A DNA stretch of 6,592 bases from an uncultured Oscillospiraceae bacterium (GCA_934662925.1 CAKUKL010000082.1:1-6592); one strand, 5' to 3'; counted from the stretch's first letter, positions 1-5,854 are shown. Notes: generated by a model from the letters alone, not told the origin. Numbers and translations: made by a program.

Positions 1-591
1 TCGCTGGAGGGGGGCGACATTCTGGTGCTGTCGCCGCAGGTGCTGGCGGTGGGCATTTCCCAGCGCACCCGGGAGGACTCTATCGACACGCTGGCGGAGA
101 CCGTGCTCTCTTACGGCGGCAGCTTTCAAAAGGTGCTGGCGTTCAATATCCCCAAGACCCGCTCGTTCATGCATCTGGACACAGTGTTCACCATGGTGGA
201 CTACGACAAGTTCACCATGCACCCCAACATCACCGCCGACCTGCGGGTGTTCGTGCTGGAGGCGGGGGAGGGGGGCCATCTGGCCATCACGGAGGAGCAC
301 GACAGTCTGGAGAATATCCTCCGGGAGCACCTGCACCTTGACCGCGTGACCCTCATCAAGTGCGGCGGCGGCTCGGTCATCGACGCCGCCCGGGAACAGT
401 GGAACGACGGCTCCAACACCTTCTGCCTCGCGCCGGGCAAGGTGGTAGCCTACAGCCGCAACTATGTGACCAACCGGGTCATGGAGGACGCGGGCATCGA
501 GGTGCTCACCATCCCCTCGTCGGAGCTGAGCCGGGGCCGGGGCGGCCCGCGGTGCATGACCATGCCGCTGGTAAGAGGGCGGATCACTTGA
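1..591 (+). CDS. arcA: Arginine deiminase, C-terminal part (5' end outside window)
   Basis: This enzyme hydrolyses L-arginine to L-citrulline and ammonia, the first step of the cytoplasmic arginine deiminase pathway that yields ATP with ArcB and ArcC. The frame is open from base 1 and gives 196 residues, about the last half of a family whose members are usually near 400-415 residues; no start is visible. It begins with LEGGD, whose Glu (residue 3) matches the catalytic Glu of the family. MHLDTVF supplies the catalytic His (58) and substrate-binding Asp (60). The C-terminal RGRGGPRCM carries the nucleophilic Cys (185, bases 553-555), and GISQRT and KCGGGS are further family signatures. All active-site residues expected in this half are present, so the gene looks functional. 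No arcB or arcC follows; a long hairpin-rich gap does. These residues are seen directly; their roles come from the well-studied ArcA family. Confidence 0.95.
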   Translation, partial: SLEGGDILVLSPQVLAVGISQRTREDSIDTLAETVLSYGGSFQKVLAFNIPKTRSFMHLDTVFTMVDYDKFTMHPNITADLRVFVLEAGEGGHLAITEEHDSLENILREHLHLDRVTLIKCGGGSVIDAAREQWNDGSNTFCLAPGKVVAYSRNYVTNRVMEDAGIEVLTIPSSELSRGRGGPRCMTMPLVRGRIT

Positions 592-620
592 CCTTCAGGA
601 GACAGAGTCCCTGAAGGTCA
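589..620 (+). terminator. Stem-loop overlapping the arcA stop codon
   Basis: TGACCTTCAGG (589-599) and CCTGAAGGTCA (610-620) form a perfect 11-bp stem around a 10-base loop, and the left arm contains the arcA TGA. No T-run follows the right arm, so as an intrinsic terminator it is atypical; it may instead protect the 3' end of the mRNA. Termination could be completed by the next hairpin (642-660), which is followed by a T-rich stretch. Confidence 0.4.
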
Positions 621-641
621 GGGATGCGCCCTCGGAAAAAA

Positions 642-687
642 CAAAGGGCGAAGCCCTTTGCACCGCTTTTCTTCTTTTCGAAAGAAG
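642..687. repeat. Two-hairpin repeat module A
   Basis: CAAAGGGC (642-649) pairs with GCCCTTTG (653-660) around GAA. After a 10-base T-rich spacer, CTTCTTT (671-677) pairs with AAAGAAG (681-687) around TCG. The order, a GC-rich hairpin followed by a pyrimidine-led hairpin, matches modules C and D further on, but the bases are diverged. The T-rich stretch after the first hairpin could also serve as a weak terminator for arcA. Confidence 0.5.
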
Positions 688-690
688 CAA

Positions 691-739
691 CGGGGTTTCG
701 CCCCCGGGCGACCTTCTTTTTGCTCGCCCAAAAAGAAGG
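691..739. repeat. Two-hairpin repeat module B
   Basis: CGGGG (691-695) pairs with CCCCG (702-706). Five bases later CCTTCTTTTTG (712-722) pairs perfectly over 11 bp with CAAAAAGAAGG (729-739) around a 6-base loop. It follows module A with only three bases between them, so A and B look like a tandem pair with the same design as C and D. Confidence 0.5.
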
Positions 740-752
740 CAAAAATGCACTC

Positions 753-818
753 AGGGAGAAAACGCGGATTCGGCTTCGAATGCCAAGGGCGCATTCTCGC
801 TCATAGCGTTTTCCCCCT
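753..818. repeat. Long interrupted hairpin with alternative inner folds
   Basis: AGGGAGAAAACGC (753-765) pairs with GCGTTTTCCCCCT (806-818) over 13 positions with a single A-C mismatch. Inside the 40-base loop two folds exclude each other: ATTCG (768-772) with CGAAT (777-781), or GAATGC (778-783) with GCATTC (791-796). Just outside, CATTATT (827-833) pairs with AATAATG (850-856). No T-run follows, so this is not an ordinary terminator. Confidence 0.55.
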
Positions 819-854
819 AAGAACCCCATTATTTACGGGGGCGCAAAGGAATAA

Positions 855-1053
855 TGCAACGTTCTACCGACCGGCGCGGGGTAAGCCGACACGCGAAGCC
901 TCTAATTATCGCTGACGCTCCAACGGAGCTTGTTAAAGCTGGTACGGCCCCAGATAGGCGCCTACATGGTTCTTTGCCATTGGTGCGGCAGCGCTATCGA
1001 GCACATTTCTCACAAGTCCGCACCAGCCCAGCGTCAGCGGAAATAGAACGGCA
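855..1053. other. Nested multi-branched foldable element, possible ncRNA or mobile-element remnant
   Basis: Outer stem: TGC (855-857) plus CGTTCTA (860-866) pair with TAGAACG (1044-1050) plus GCA (1051-1053), with a two-base bulge. Nested inside is a perfect 10-bp stem, CGCTGACGCT (910-919) with AGCGTCAGCG (1030-1039). Enclosed by that are AGCTT/AAGCT (927-931/936-940), the 10-bp palindrome TAGGCGCCTA (955-964), ATGG/CCAT (966-969/977-980) and TGGTGCGG/CCGCACCA (981-988/1018-1025). Such nesting of long-range stems is what a structured RNA or a folding single-stranded DNA element looks like. I do not recognise a known RNA family. Strand is undecided, because both strands fold nearly equally. 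An 82-codon open frame across it (854-1102) has no recognisable domain and is probably incidental. Confidence 0.4.
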
Positions 1054-1129
1054 GCGTCTTAACAAAGTAGTCGGCAAACATTCTGTGGCATGGCAATGCT
1101 AAAATTCTGCCAGCCCCCTCTAAGGGGTA

Positions 1130-1189
1130 CACAGGGGATTATCCCCTGTGCGCTTCTTTGGTGACTTTCTGTGCGCACAGAAAGTCACC
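1130..1189. repeat. Two-hairpin repeat module C with 30-bp perfect palindrome
   Basis: CACAGGGGA (1130-1138) pairs with TCCCCTGTG (1142-1150) around TTA. A 9-base spacer leads to GGTGACTTTCTGTGC (1160-1174), whose exact reverse complement follows directly (1175-1189), making an uninterrupted 30-base palindrome. TTCTTTG (1154-1160), three bases, then ACTTTCTG (1164-1171) recur at identical spacing in module D, which shows the two are copies of one element. Confidence 0.7.
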
Positions 1190-1197
1190 CCAGCGGA

Positions 1198-1240
1198 GCG
1201 TCTGGCAAGACGCACCAAGTCCCTCGCCGATTTTTCGGCG
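1198..1240. repeat. Pair of short perfect hairpins between modules C and D
   Basis: GCGTCT (1198-1203) pairs with AGACGC (1208-1213) around GGCA. CGCCGA (1225-1230) pairs with TCGGCG (1235-1240) around TTTT. Both are perfect 6-bp stems with tetraloops, in the gap between the two best-conserved two-hairpin modules. No role can be assigned. Confidence 0.45.
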
Positions 1241-1255
1241 AATACGAAAAAGGGG

Positions 1256-1315
1256 ATTCAGGGCCTTCGCCCCTGAATGATTCTTTGCCTACTTTCTGCA
1301 CGAGCAGAAAGTAGG
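1256..1315. repeat. Two-hairpin repeat module D
   Basis: ATTCAGGG (1256-1263) pairs with CCCTGAAT (1271-1278) around a 7-base loop. Nine bases on, CCTACTTTCTGC (1288-1299) pairs perfectly over 12 bp with GCAGAAAGTAGG (1304-1315) around ACGA. The spacer and arm share TTCTTTG-N3-ACTTTCTG with module C. Arm bases outside this core differ from C, but both arms differ together so pairing is kept, which points to selection on the hairpin itself. Confidence 0.7.
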
Positions 1316-1441
1316 TCGCCCTGAGGGGCGAAACCCTGCCGCTCTGCCGGACTCCCGGCGAATTCCATCCCGCGAACGGGGTGAAAAAGCTCGCCATCGG
1401 GCCCCCGGTGACGCACCAACGGGGCGCGGAAAAGATGGGTG

Positions 1442-1470
1442 TGGAAATTGCGGCCGGACTATGCTAAAAT
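1442..1470 (+). promoter_or_regulatory. Candidate promoter of the TPR regulator gene
   Basis: TGGAAA (1442-1447; 4 of 6 matches to the -35 consensus) is followed after 17 bases by TAAAAT (1465-1470), and TGC directly before the -10 (1462-1464) makes it an extended -10 element. It is the first AT-rich spot after the repeat region and lies about 50 bases upstream of the chosen start. Confidence 0.5.
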
Positions 1471-1509
1471 AATGAACCTGACAACAGCCCGCCGGGGCCA
1501 AAGGGAAAT

Positions 1510-1515
1510 GGAGGT
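1510..1515 (+). promoter_or_regulatory. Ribosome binding site deciding the start at 1523
   Basis: GGAGGT lies 7 bases before the ATG at 1523. The alternative ATG at 1508 overlaps this site and has only a poorly placed AGGG before it. A GTG at 1439 would lie upstream of the likely promoter. Confidence 0.7.
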
Positions 1516-1522
1516 GCTGGAT

Positions 1523-2683
1523 ATGCAGCAGAAGCTGAAGGGTCTGATCATCCGCAGACACCGGCAGGAGCGGAATACGCCGCAGAAGGACCTGTGCAAG
1601 GGGATCTGCACGGTCTCCTACCTGTCCAAAATAGAACAGGGAAAGGTGGAGTGCAGCGGCGAGGTGCTGCATCTGCTGTTTGCGCGGCTGAACATTCAGT
1701 GGCACGAGGACCCGGATTTCTGCCGGGAGGAGGGCGACTGGATTGACGACTGCTATGACCGTCTCTTTTCCGGAGAAAATATGGAGCGGCAGGCCGCCGC
1801 GCTGGCCGAACGGGAGGAGCTCTATTGCGCCAGCCCCTTCTTCCTCGATTGGGTGCTGCTCACCTGGGCGGCGACAGGCCGGAAGGTCATCGACGTCGAG
1901 GCATTCGACTCGGCAATGGACCTGCGTCAGCGGGGGCTCTATCTTTGCCTGGAGCTGCGGTTTGACGAGCTGCTGCAAATGTCCACGCGGAGCTACTACC
2001 TGCTGGAAGCAGGAAAACACAGCTACTGGAAAACGGACTACAGCGTGGCGATGGCCCATTTGCAGCAGAGCATGGAGCGCGCCGCGCAGGAGGGAAGCCT
2101 CCCCGTCATGATGTACAGTGCTCTGTTTTTGGGCAACTGCTACAAGAGCCTGAATCAGGTCGGTCAGGCGTATCCATATTATACTATGGCCAACCGCATG
2201 GCGCGGAGCCTCGGCAACGTGGAACTGCAGCAGGCGACGGCCTACAACATCGCCTCCACGGAGCTTCAGGCGGGACAGGCCGAGCAGGCGCTCCAGCACC
2301 TGCTGCGCCACCCGTGGGAGGAAGGCATGTACTACCAGAAGCTCGCCCTCTGCTACGAGCGTCTGGAGAAAAAGCAGGAGGCACTGCAGGCGCTGGACAA
2401 CGCGATGAAGGCCCCTCTGATGGAGTTATCCACCGACCCGGTGGAGTCCCGGTGGATCCTCCAGCAGATCTGTGACCTGATCCGCTACCGGCTCGAACAT
2501 CCGGCGTATATTCACGATCCGGAATACGGCAAGCTGCTGATCAATTTTATCCAGATGACGGAGGAGAAGCTCTCCGGGAGCTTTACCCGCTTTTACGTGT
2601 CCTGGCTGGAGGAGTGGTGCATTGCCAACCGGCAGTACAGGCGCGCGTATGAAATGCTGCGGAAATACTACAAATCCATTTGA
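1523..2683 (+). CDS. XRE-family helix-turn-helix regulator with C-terminal TPR-like domain
   Basis: A cytoplasmic DNA-binding regulator of 386 residues. Residues about 4-60 form an XRE/Cro-type helix-turn-helix; the recognition part reads TVSYLSKIEQGK (residues 30-41), a very typical signature of PlcR/Rgg-like proteins. From about residue 158 onward the protein is a series of amphipathic helix pairs resembling tetratricopeptide repeats, clearest around 207-264 (YKSLNQVGQAYPYY and a following AEQALQHL) and 270-299 (ALCYERLEKKQEALQAL). This layout is that of the RRNPP group, where the TPR domain binds a small peptide and switches DNA binding. A peptide ligand here is inference: no pheromone-like small gene was found next to it. 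The gene has its own promoter and a strong terminator, so it is a single transcription unit. It could control the surface operon that starts 470 bases downstream, its own expression, or distant targets. Confidence 0.85.
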   Translation: MQQKLKGLIIRRHRQERNTPQKDLCKGICTVSYLSKIEQGKVECSGEVLHLLFARLNIQWHEDPDFCREEGDWIDDCYDRLFSGENMERQAAALAEREELYCASPFFLDWVLLTWAATGRKVIDVEAFDSAMDLRQRGLYLCLELRFDELLQMSTRSYYLLEAGKHSYWKTDYSVAMAHLQQSMERAAQEGSLPVMMYSALFLGNCYKSLNQVGQAYPYYTMANRMARSLGNVELQQATAYNIASTELQAGQAEQALQHLLRHPWEEGMYYQKLALCYERLEKKQEALQALDNAMKAPLMELSTDPVESRWILQQICDLIRYRLEHPAYIHDPEYGKLLINFIQMTEEKLSGSFTRFYVSWLEEWCIANRQYRRAYEMLRKYYKSI

Positions 2684-2688
2684 ACAGC

Positions 2689-2729
2689 AAAGGCCCCGTT
2701 TCGGAGTTATTCCGAAACGGGGCCTTTTT
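2689..2729 (+). terminator. Intrinsic terminator of the regulator gene
   Basis: AAAGGCCCCGTTTCGGA (2689-2705) pairs perfectly over 17 bp with 2711-2727 around the loop GTTAT, and the right arm runs into five T (2725-2729). It starts six bases after the stop codon. This is a textbook Rho-independent terminator; the complementary strand lacks a good T-run, so it acts mainly on + strand transcripts. Confidence 0.93.
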
Positions 2730-2734
2730 GTATT

Positions 2735-2850
2735 CCGGCGGCCGGATCGGGGACGATATGCCGTCCCCGATCCGGAAAATCCGGGGAATTTTCCCCGTCA
2801 AGTTCTGTGCTTACCGGGCGTACAGCCGCCCGCACACGGGAAATATTCCC
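2735..2850. repeat. Cluster of perfect inverted repeats after the terminator
   Basis: CCGGATCGGGGACG (2742-2755) pairs perfectly over 14 bp with 2762-2775 around a 6-base loop. CGGGGAA (2782-2788) pairs with TTCCCCG (2791-2797). CGGGCG (2815-2820) pairs with CGCCCG (2827-2832), and a near-palindrome GGGAAATATTCCC follows at about 2838-2850. GGAAAAT (2774-2780) can instead pair with ATTTTCC (2788-2794), which excludes the second hairpin. None has a T-run, so they are not plain terminators. The rest of the gap up to 3009 holds no gene I can support; TTAAACG occurs at 2876 and again at 2980. Confidence 0.55.
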
Positions 2851-3009
2851 AAGGTTCCGGCAGCAATACGACGGTTTAAACGGATGAATTGAGAAAATCG
2901 AACCATGCAGATCGGTTAAGCAAGGTGATGTGGGCCGATTTCAGGAAAATCCCTCGAAAACAGGGGCAGACGGAAGGGCTTAAACGTAATTCCGCCGGGG
3001 CGGGCGCGT

Positions 3010-3039
3010 TTGATAATTGAACCGGGTTTTTGGTATAAT
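3010..3039 (+). promoter_or_regulatory. Strong extended -10 promoter of the surface operon
   Basis: TTGATA (3010-3015, 5 of 6 consensus matches) and a perfect TATAAT (3034-3039) are 18 bases apart, and TGG precedes the -10 as an extended -10 motif. Transcription would begin near 3046, leaving a leader of roughly 110 bases before the TTG start at 3157. The direct repeat AATGGCGT occurs in this leader at 3049-3056 and 3106-3113. I see no known riboswitch there. Confidence 0.8.
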
Positions 3040-3139
3040 GGCGGCGAAAATGGCGTGGAGTAGGAACACCGCGTCACGTTCTCATTTATGGGTGCAGATC
3101 CTTGCAATGGCGTATGGACTCTTGTATCACGAAAACAAA

Positions 3140-3148
3140 AAGGAAGGG
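3140..3148 (+). promoter_or_regulatory. Ribosome binding site supporting a TTG start
   Basis: AAGGAAGGG ends 8 bases before the TTG at 3157. The next in-frame ATG (3169) would be 20 bases away, and starting there would remove the lysines that begin a normal signal peptide. An in-frame ATG further up (3088) would put an unusual polar stretch before the signal peptide. Confidence 0.7.
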
Positions 3149-3156
3149 TAACTAAA

Positions 3157-4239
3157 TTGAAGAAAAGAATGAGCGCACTGCTGATGGCTATGCTGCTTCT
3201 TCTGTGCGCGCTGCCTCAAGCGGCTGCGGCAGGAAGCGGAACAGTCAACCTGACGCTTCATGCCAACTGGCAGTCAGGTAATATGGTAGTGACAGCAGCC
3301 GTAACCGGCGGAAAGGGCGTCACCAACGGACGCCTGACCGTCAGCTACGACCCGGCGCTGATGCGTCTGACTGATGCGGAGGCGGTACTCGACTGCGGCG
3401 CATCGAGCATCAACCGGGAAACCGAGGGCAGCGTGAGTCTTGCCTGGGTGGACAGCAACCTGCCCGCCGCGGAAACCTCCGCCCTGGTGCCGACCTTTGT
3501 GCCGCTCAGCGGCGCGTGGCAGTACAGCTGGACGGCGGAGGCCGACGAGCTCTACGCCGGCGGGACGAAGTTCGGGGCGACCGGAGCCACGGCGAGCCTG
3601 AGCGCGGGCCTCGATCCGAATCCCAACCCGAACCCGAATCCTAATCCCAATCCTAATCCGAATCCCACTCCCAGCCCCGATCCCGATCCCGGCCTTGACA
3701 ATCCCTTCACAGATATCACCGGCCACTGGGGCGAGGATGAGATCCTGAAGGCCTATCACGAGGGCCTGTTCACCGGTGTGTCCGCGACGAAGTTCGCGCC
3801 CGACGCGCAGATGACCCGCGGCATGCTCGTGACGGTCCTCTACCGCATGGCCGGTAAGCCTGTTTCCAAGAGCACGCAGACTGCGTTCCAGGATGTGCCG
3901 CAGGGCATGTACTACACGGAGGCCGTGGCCTGGGCCGTGGAGTCCGGCATCGTCTACGGCGTTTCCGACACGGAGTTCGCGCCTGACCGCAATATCACCC
4001 GTCAGGAGCTGGTGACCATGCTCTGCCGCTACGCCAGGTTTGAAGGCCGCGACGTGAGCGCCCGCGCCGACATCAGCGGCTTTACCGACGCCGGAAGCGT
4101 CCAGAGCTTCGCGGTCGAGGCCGTGCAGTGGGCGGTCGCCGAAGGCATCCTCAAGGGCCAGAGCGGCGGTCAGCTCAAGCCGCTCGGACTGGCCACACGC
4201 GCCGAGGCCGCAGCGCTGATGGTGCGTTACGTCGGCTAA
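3157..4239 (+). CDS. Secreted cohesin-like protein with three SLH domains
   Basis: A surface protein of 360 residues read from a TTG start. Residues 1-25 are a signal peptide: MKKR, a hydrophobic core rich in Leu/Met/Ala, then PQAAAA before the likely cut at Gly26. Residues about 29-150 resemble a cohesin-type beta-sandwich, best seen in GRLTVSYDPALMRLTDAEA; this domain call is tentative because the second half is unusual. Residues 153-178 are a linker of DP, eight NP, TP, SP and two DP units. Three S-layer homology domains follow (about 183-232, 240-300 and 306-359), with FTDI...HW openings and TRG/TRQ/TRAE motifs. SLH triplets hold proteins to pyruvylated wall polysaccharide, so the protein should sit on the cell wall and display its N-terminal domain. 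It is the first gene of an operon with the S8 protease, 19 bases downstream. It may act as an anchor or binding partner for secreted proteins, but no ligand can be named. Confidence 0.85.
   Translation: MKKRMSALLMAMLLLLCALPQAAAAGSGTVNLTLHANWQSGNMVVTAAVTGGKGVTNGRLTVSYDPALMRLTDAEAVLDCGASSINRETEGSVSLAWVDSNLPAAETSALVPTFVPLSGAWQYSWTAEADELYAGGTKFGATGATASLSAGLDPNPNPNPNPNPNPNPNPTPSPDPDPGLDNPFTDITGHWGEDEILKAYHEGLFTGVSATKFAPDAQMTRGMLVTVLYRMAGKPVSKSTQTAFQDVPQGMYYTEAVAWAVESGIVYGVSDTEFAPDRNITRQELVTMLCRYARFEGRDVSARADISGFTDAGSVQSFAVEAVQWAVAEGILKGQSGGQLKPLGLATRAEAAALMVRYVG
3613..3690 (+). repeat. Asn-Pro dipeptide repeat linker in the SLH protein
   Basis: Thirteen consecutive X-Pro codon pairs: one DP, eight NP (3619-3666), then TP, SP, DP, DP. 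Codons alternate between AAT/AAC and CCG/CCC/CCT, so the DNA is a degenerate 6-base tandem repeat. The stretch makes a stiff, extended spacer between the displayed domain and the wall-binding domains, and its length could vary between strains by repeat slippage. Confidence 0.9.
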
Positions 4240-4241
4240 GG

Positions 4242-4249
4242 AAAGGAGA
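4242..4249 (+). promoter_or_regulatory. Ribosome binding site of the S8 protease gene
   Basis: AAAGGAGA lies 9 bases before the ATG at 4259, in the short gap after the SLH gene. With no promoter or terminator between the two genes, this supports translation from a shared transcript. Confidence 0.75.
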
Positions 4250-4258
4250 CGCAGATCG

Positions 4259-5854
4259 ATGAAAAAATTTCTTTCTGTTCTTCTGACCGTATGCATGGTG
4301 CTGAGCCTTGTCTCTACCTCCTTCGCAGCGTCTTCGACTGACCTCTGGAGCCATGAAACAAGCGTCAGCAACACCACTGACGGACAGAAGGACACTTCCA
4401 CCACGGACCTCCCGCCGATCACCGTCGGCAAGAGCGAGGTCCAGCAGTCCTACCGCCCCGGTGCGGTGGACGGCACCCTGAACCGGGACGGAAGCTCCTC
4501 CGGGAGCGGCAATGTCACCGCCCGGCAGATCGAGAACGACGGCGTCGACCTGACGCTGCCTGTCAAGTCCGACAAGAAGATCGACGAGGATCTGCAGACC
4601 TTCAGCTCTGATGAGGTCGTCCGCATCATTGTCGTGATGGAGGACAAGGCCCTGCTCGACATTGGCTACACCTCCGATCAGATCGCCACCCAGAGCGCGG
4701 AGGTCGTGAGCGCGACTCAGGCCATGCTCAGGACCCAGCAGGCTGTTCTCACCCAGATCGACCGAGCCGTTGATGCTCTGCCCGCGGTGCAGGTCGGTGA
4801 GGACGCGGCTGTCGAGCTTCCCTACAACTATTCCATCGCCCTGAACGGCATGGCCATCGAGGCACCCTATGGCGCTCTGGAGACCATTCAGGCCCAGAAG
4901 GGTGTCCGGACTGCCTTCGTCGCTCCGCAGTTCAGCATTCCGGAGACCGGCACGGAGGAGATGTCCCCCAACATGTATGCCACGAAGGAGACCTTCGGCT
5001 CGGCCAAGACCTGGGACACCCTGGGCTACACCGGCAAGGGCATGCGTATCGCTATCATCGATACCGGTCTGGATTACGACCATCCTTCCTTCACGGCGGA
5101 TCCCCAGCTGACCGACACCTCCCTGACCAAGGATGAGATCAGCAGAGTTTTGAAGGACACCAACGCCTACAAGATGTACCGTTCTCACGGTCTGGTGGAG
5201 CTGACCGCCGACCGTGTCTACCGCAGCGCAAAGGTCCCCTTCGGCTTCAACTACATCGACGAGAGCCTTGACATCACCCACGACAACGACACCGCTGGTG
5301 AGCATGGCACTCACGTCGCCGGTATCGCCGCGGCCAACCATCTGGATACCACTCCCGTGGTGGGCGTTGCGCCGGATGCGCAGATCATCGTCATGAAGGT
5401 CTTTGGCGCCGCCGGCGGCGCGTACATGGACGACGTGGTCGCAGCCATTGAGGACTGCTACCGCCTGAACGTGGACGCGGCCAACCTGAGCCTTGGCTCA
5501 CCCGCCGGCTTTACCGACGAGGAGCCCGCCTATGCCGAGATCCTCAGCGAGATCCTCGACCATGACATGGTCGTGGCCATCGCCGCCAGCGGCAACGGTC
5601 TGGGCACCAACCTGAACCTCAGCTCCGACCCCGATAACGGCATCGTCAGCTCCCCGGCCTCCTGGATCGGCGCGGCGATGGTCGCCAGTATCAACAATGT
5701 CTCCATCATGCAGAAGTACATTGAGGTCGGCGCGGAGAAGCTCGTGTACACCGACTCCGCCGCCACTCCCTTTACCTCTCTGTCCGGCAAAAATCCGACC
5801 TATGTGATGGTCCCCGGTTGGGGTGAGGTAAGGATTATGCGGACATCGACGTGA
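4259..5854 (+). CDS. S8 subtilisin-family protease, N-terminal part before a frameshift
   Basis: A secreted serine endopeptidase related to C5a peptidase/lactocepin. Residues 1-23 form a signal peptide ([11 protein letters not shown]... ending SFA). Residues about 118-228 match an inhibitor I9-type propeptide ([16 protein letters not shown]). The catalytic domain starts near 245: Asp268 in [13 protein letters not shown], His349 in EHGTHVAG and the oxyanion Asn446 in AIAASGNG. A protease-associated (PA) domain begins after about 475. At base 5830 the frame breaks: the last residues (VRIMRTST) have no family resemblance, and the open frame ends at 531 residues without the catalytic Ser. Homologous sequence continues at once in the -1 frame (5827 onward). 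As written, the product would be inactive. The SLH gene ends 19 bases upstream with no promoter between, so both genes are probably one transcript. Substrate is unknown. Confidence 0.88.
   Translation: MKKFLSVLLTVCMVLSLVSTSFAASSTDLWSHETSVSNTTDGQKDTSTTDLPPITVGKSEVQQSYRPGAVDGTLNRDGSSSGSGNVTARQIENDGVDLTLPVKSDKKIDEDLQTFSSDEVVRIIVVMEDKALLDIGYTSDQIATQSAEVVSATQAMLRTQQAVLTQIDRAVDALPAVQVGEDAAVELPYNYSIALNGMAIEAPYGALETIQAQKGVRTAFVAPQFSIPETGTEEMSPNMYATKETFGSAKTWDTLGYTGKGMRIAIIDTGLDYDHPSFTADPQLTDTSLTKDEISRVLKDTNAYKMYRSHGLVELTADRVYRSAKVPFGFNYIDESLDITHDNDTAGEHGTHVAGIAAANHLDTTPVVGVAPDAQIIVMKVFGAAGGAYMDDVVAAIEDCYRLNVDAANLSLGSPAGFTDEEPAYAEILSEILDHDMVVAIAASGNGLGTNLNLSSDPDNGIVSSPASWIGAAMVASINNVSIMQKYIEVGAEKLVYTDSAATPFTSLSGKNPTYVMVPGWGEVRIMRTST
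5825..5835 (+). other. Frameshift site in the protease gene (probable loss of one A)
   Basis: The sequence reads GAG GTA AGG ATT ATG and stops at 5852-5854. Adding one A after GTA gives GAG GTA AAG GAT TAT GCG GAC ATC, i.e. EVKDYADI, which joins directly to the family-typical [16 protein letters not shown]. The simplest explanation is AAA shortened to AA at 5830-5831. No slippery heptamer of the X-XXY-YYZ type sits here, so programmed frameshifting is unlikely. Confidence 0.85.

Larger units (their letters stand above)
621..1440. repeat. Hairpin-rich intergenic region without convincing genes
   Basis: This stretch of about 820 bases separates arcA from the regulator. Open frames here are short, Arg/Ser/Lys-rich, unrelated to recognisable families and lack good ribosome sites, so I call none of them genes. 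Instead the region is filled with inverted repeats: two-hairpin modules at 642-687, 691-739, 1130-1189 and 1256-1315, an interrupted 13-position stem at 753-818, a nested foldable element at 855-1053, and short perfect hairpins at 1198-1213, 1225-1240 and 1346-1359. The density of palindromes suggests an assembly of intergenic repeat elements (REP or MITE-like) or non-coding RNAs. No transposase or target-site duplication was seen. Confidence 0.6.

Noticed and set aside
624..915. Overlapping open frames of 60-85 codons in two + strand frames
   Set aside because: Arg/Lys/Phe-rich translations of the hairpin repeats, with no ribosome site or family resemblance.
854..1102. Open frame of 82 codons on the + strand
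   Set aside because: It spans the nested stems at 855-1053, has no good ribosome site and no recognisable domain; its codons follow the pairing arms rather than a protein pattern.
621..1440. CRISPR array
   Set aside because: The repeats are inverted hairpins of changing sequence and uneven spacing, not direct repeats with regular unique spacers.
1289..2311. Open frame of 340 codons on the - strand
   Set aside because: It lies opposite the regulator gene and the repeat region; the + strand protein there has a clear helix-turn-helix and TPR pattern, while this one has none.
2680..2892. Small open frame that could be a signalling peptide for the TPR regulator
   Set aside because: It begins inside the regulator's last codons and reads through the terminator hairpin; it has no signal sequence or ribosome site.
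3040..3156. Riboswitch (for example cyclic-di-GMP type) in the leader of the surface operon
   Set aside because: The conserved core motifs of these classes are not visible, and no stable multi-stem fold was found by eye.
3274..5341. Two open frames of about 385 codons on the - strand
   Set aside because: They are opposite the SLH and protease genes; the Arg-Ile-Gly repeats in one are just the antisense of the Asn-Pro linker. High GC makes long antisense frames common.
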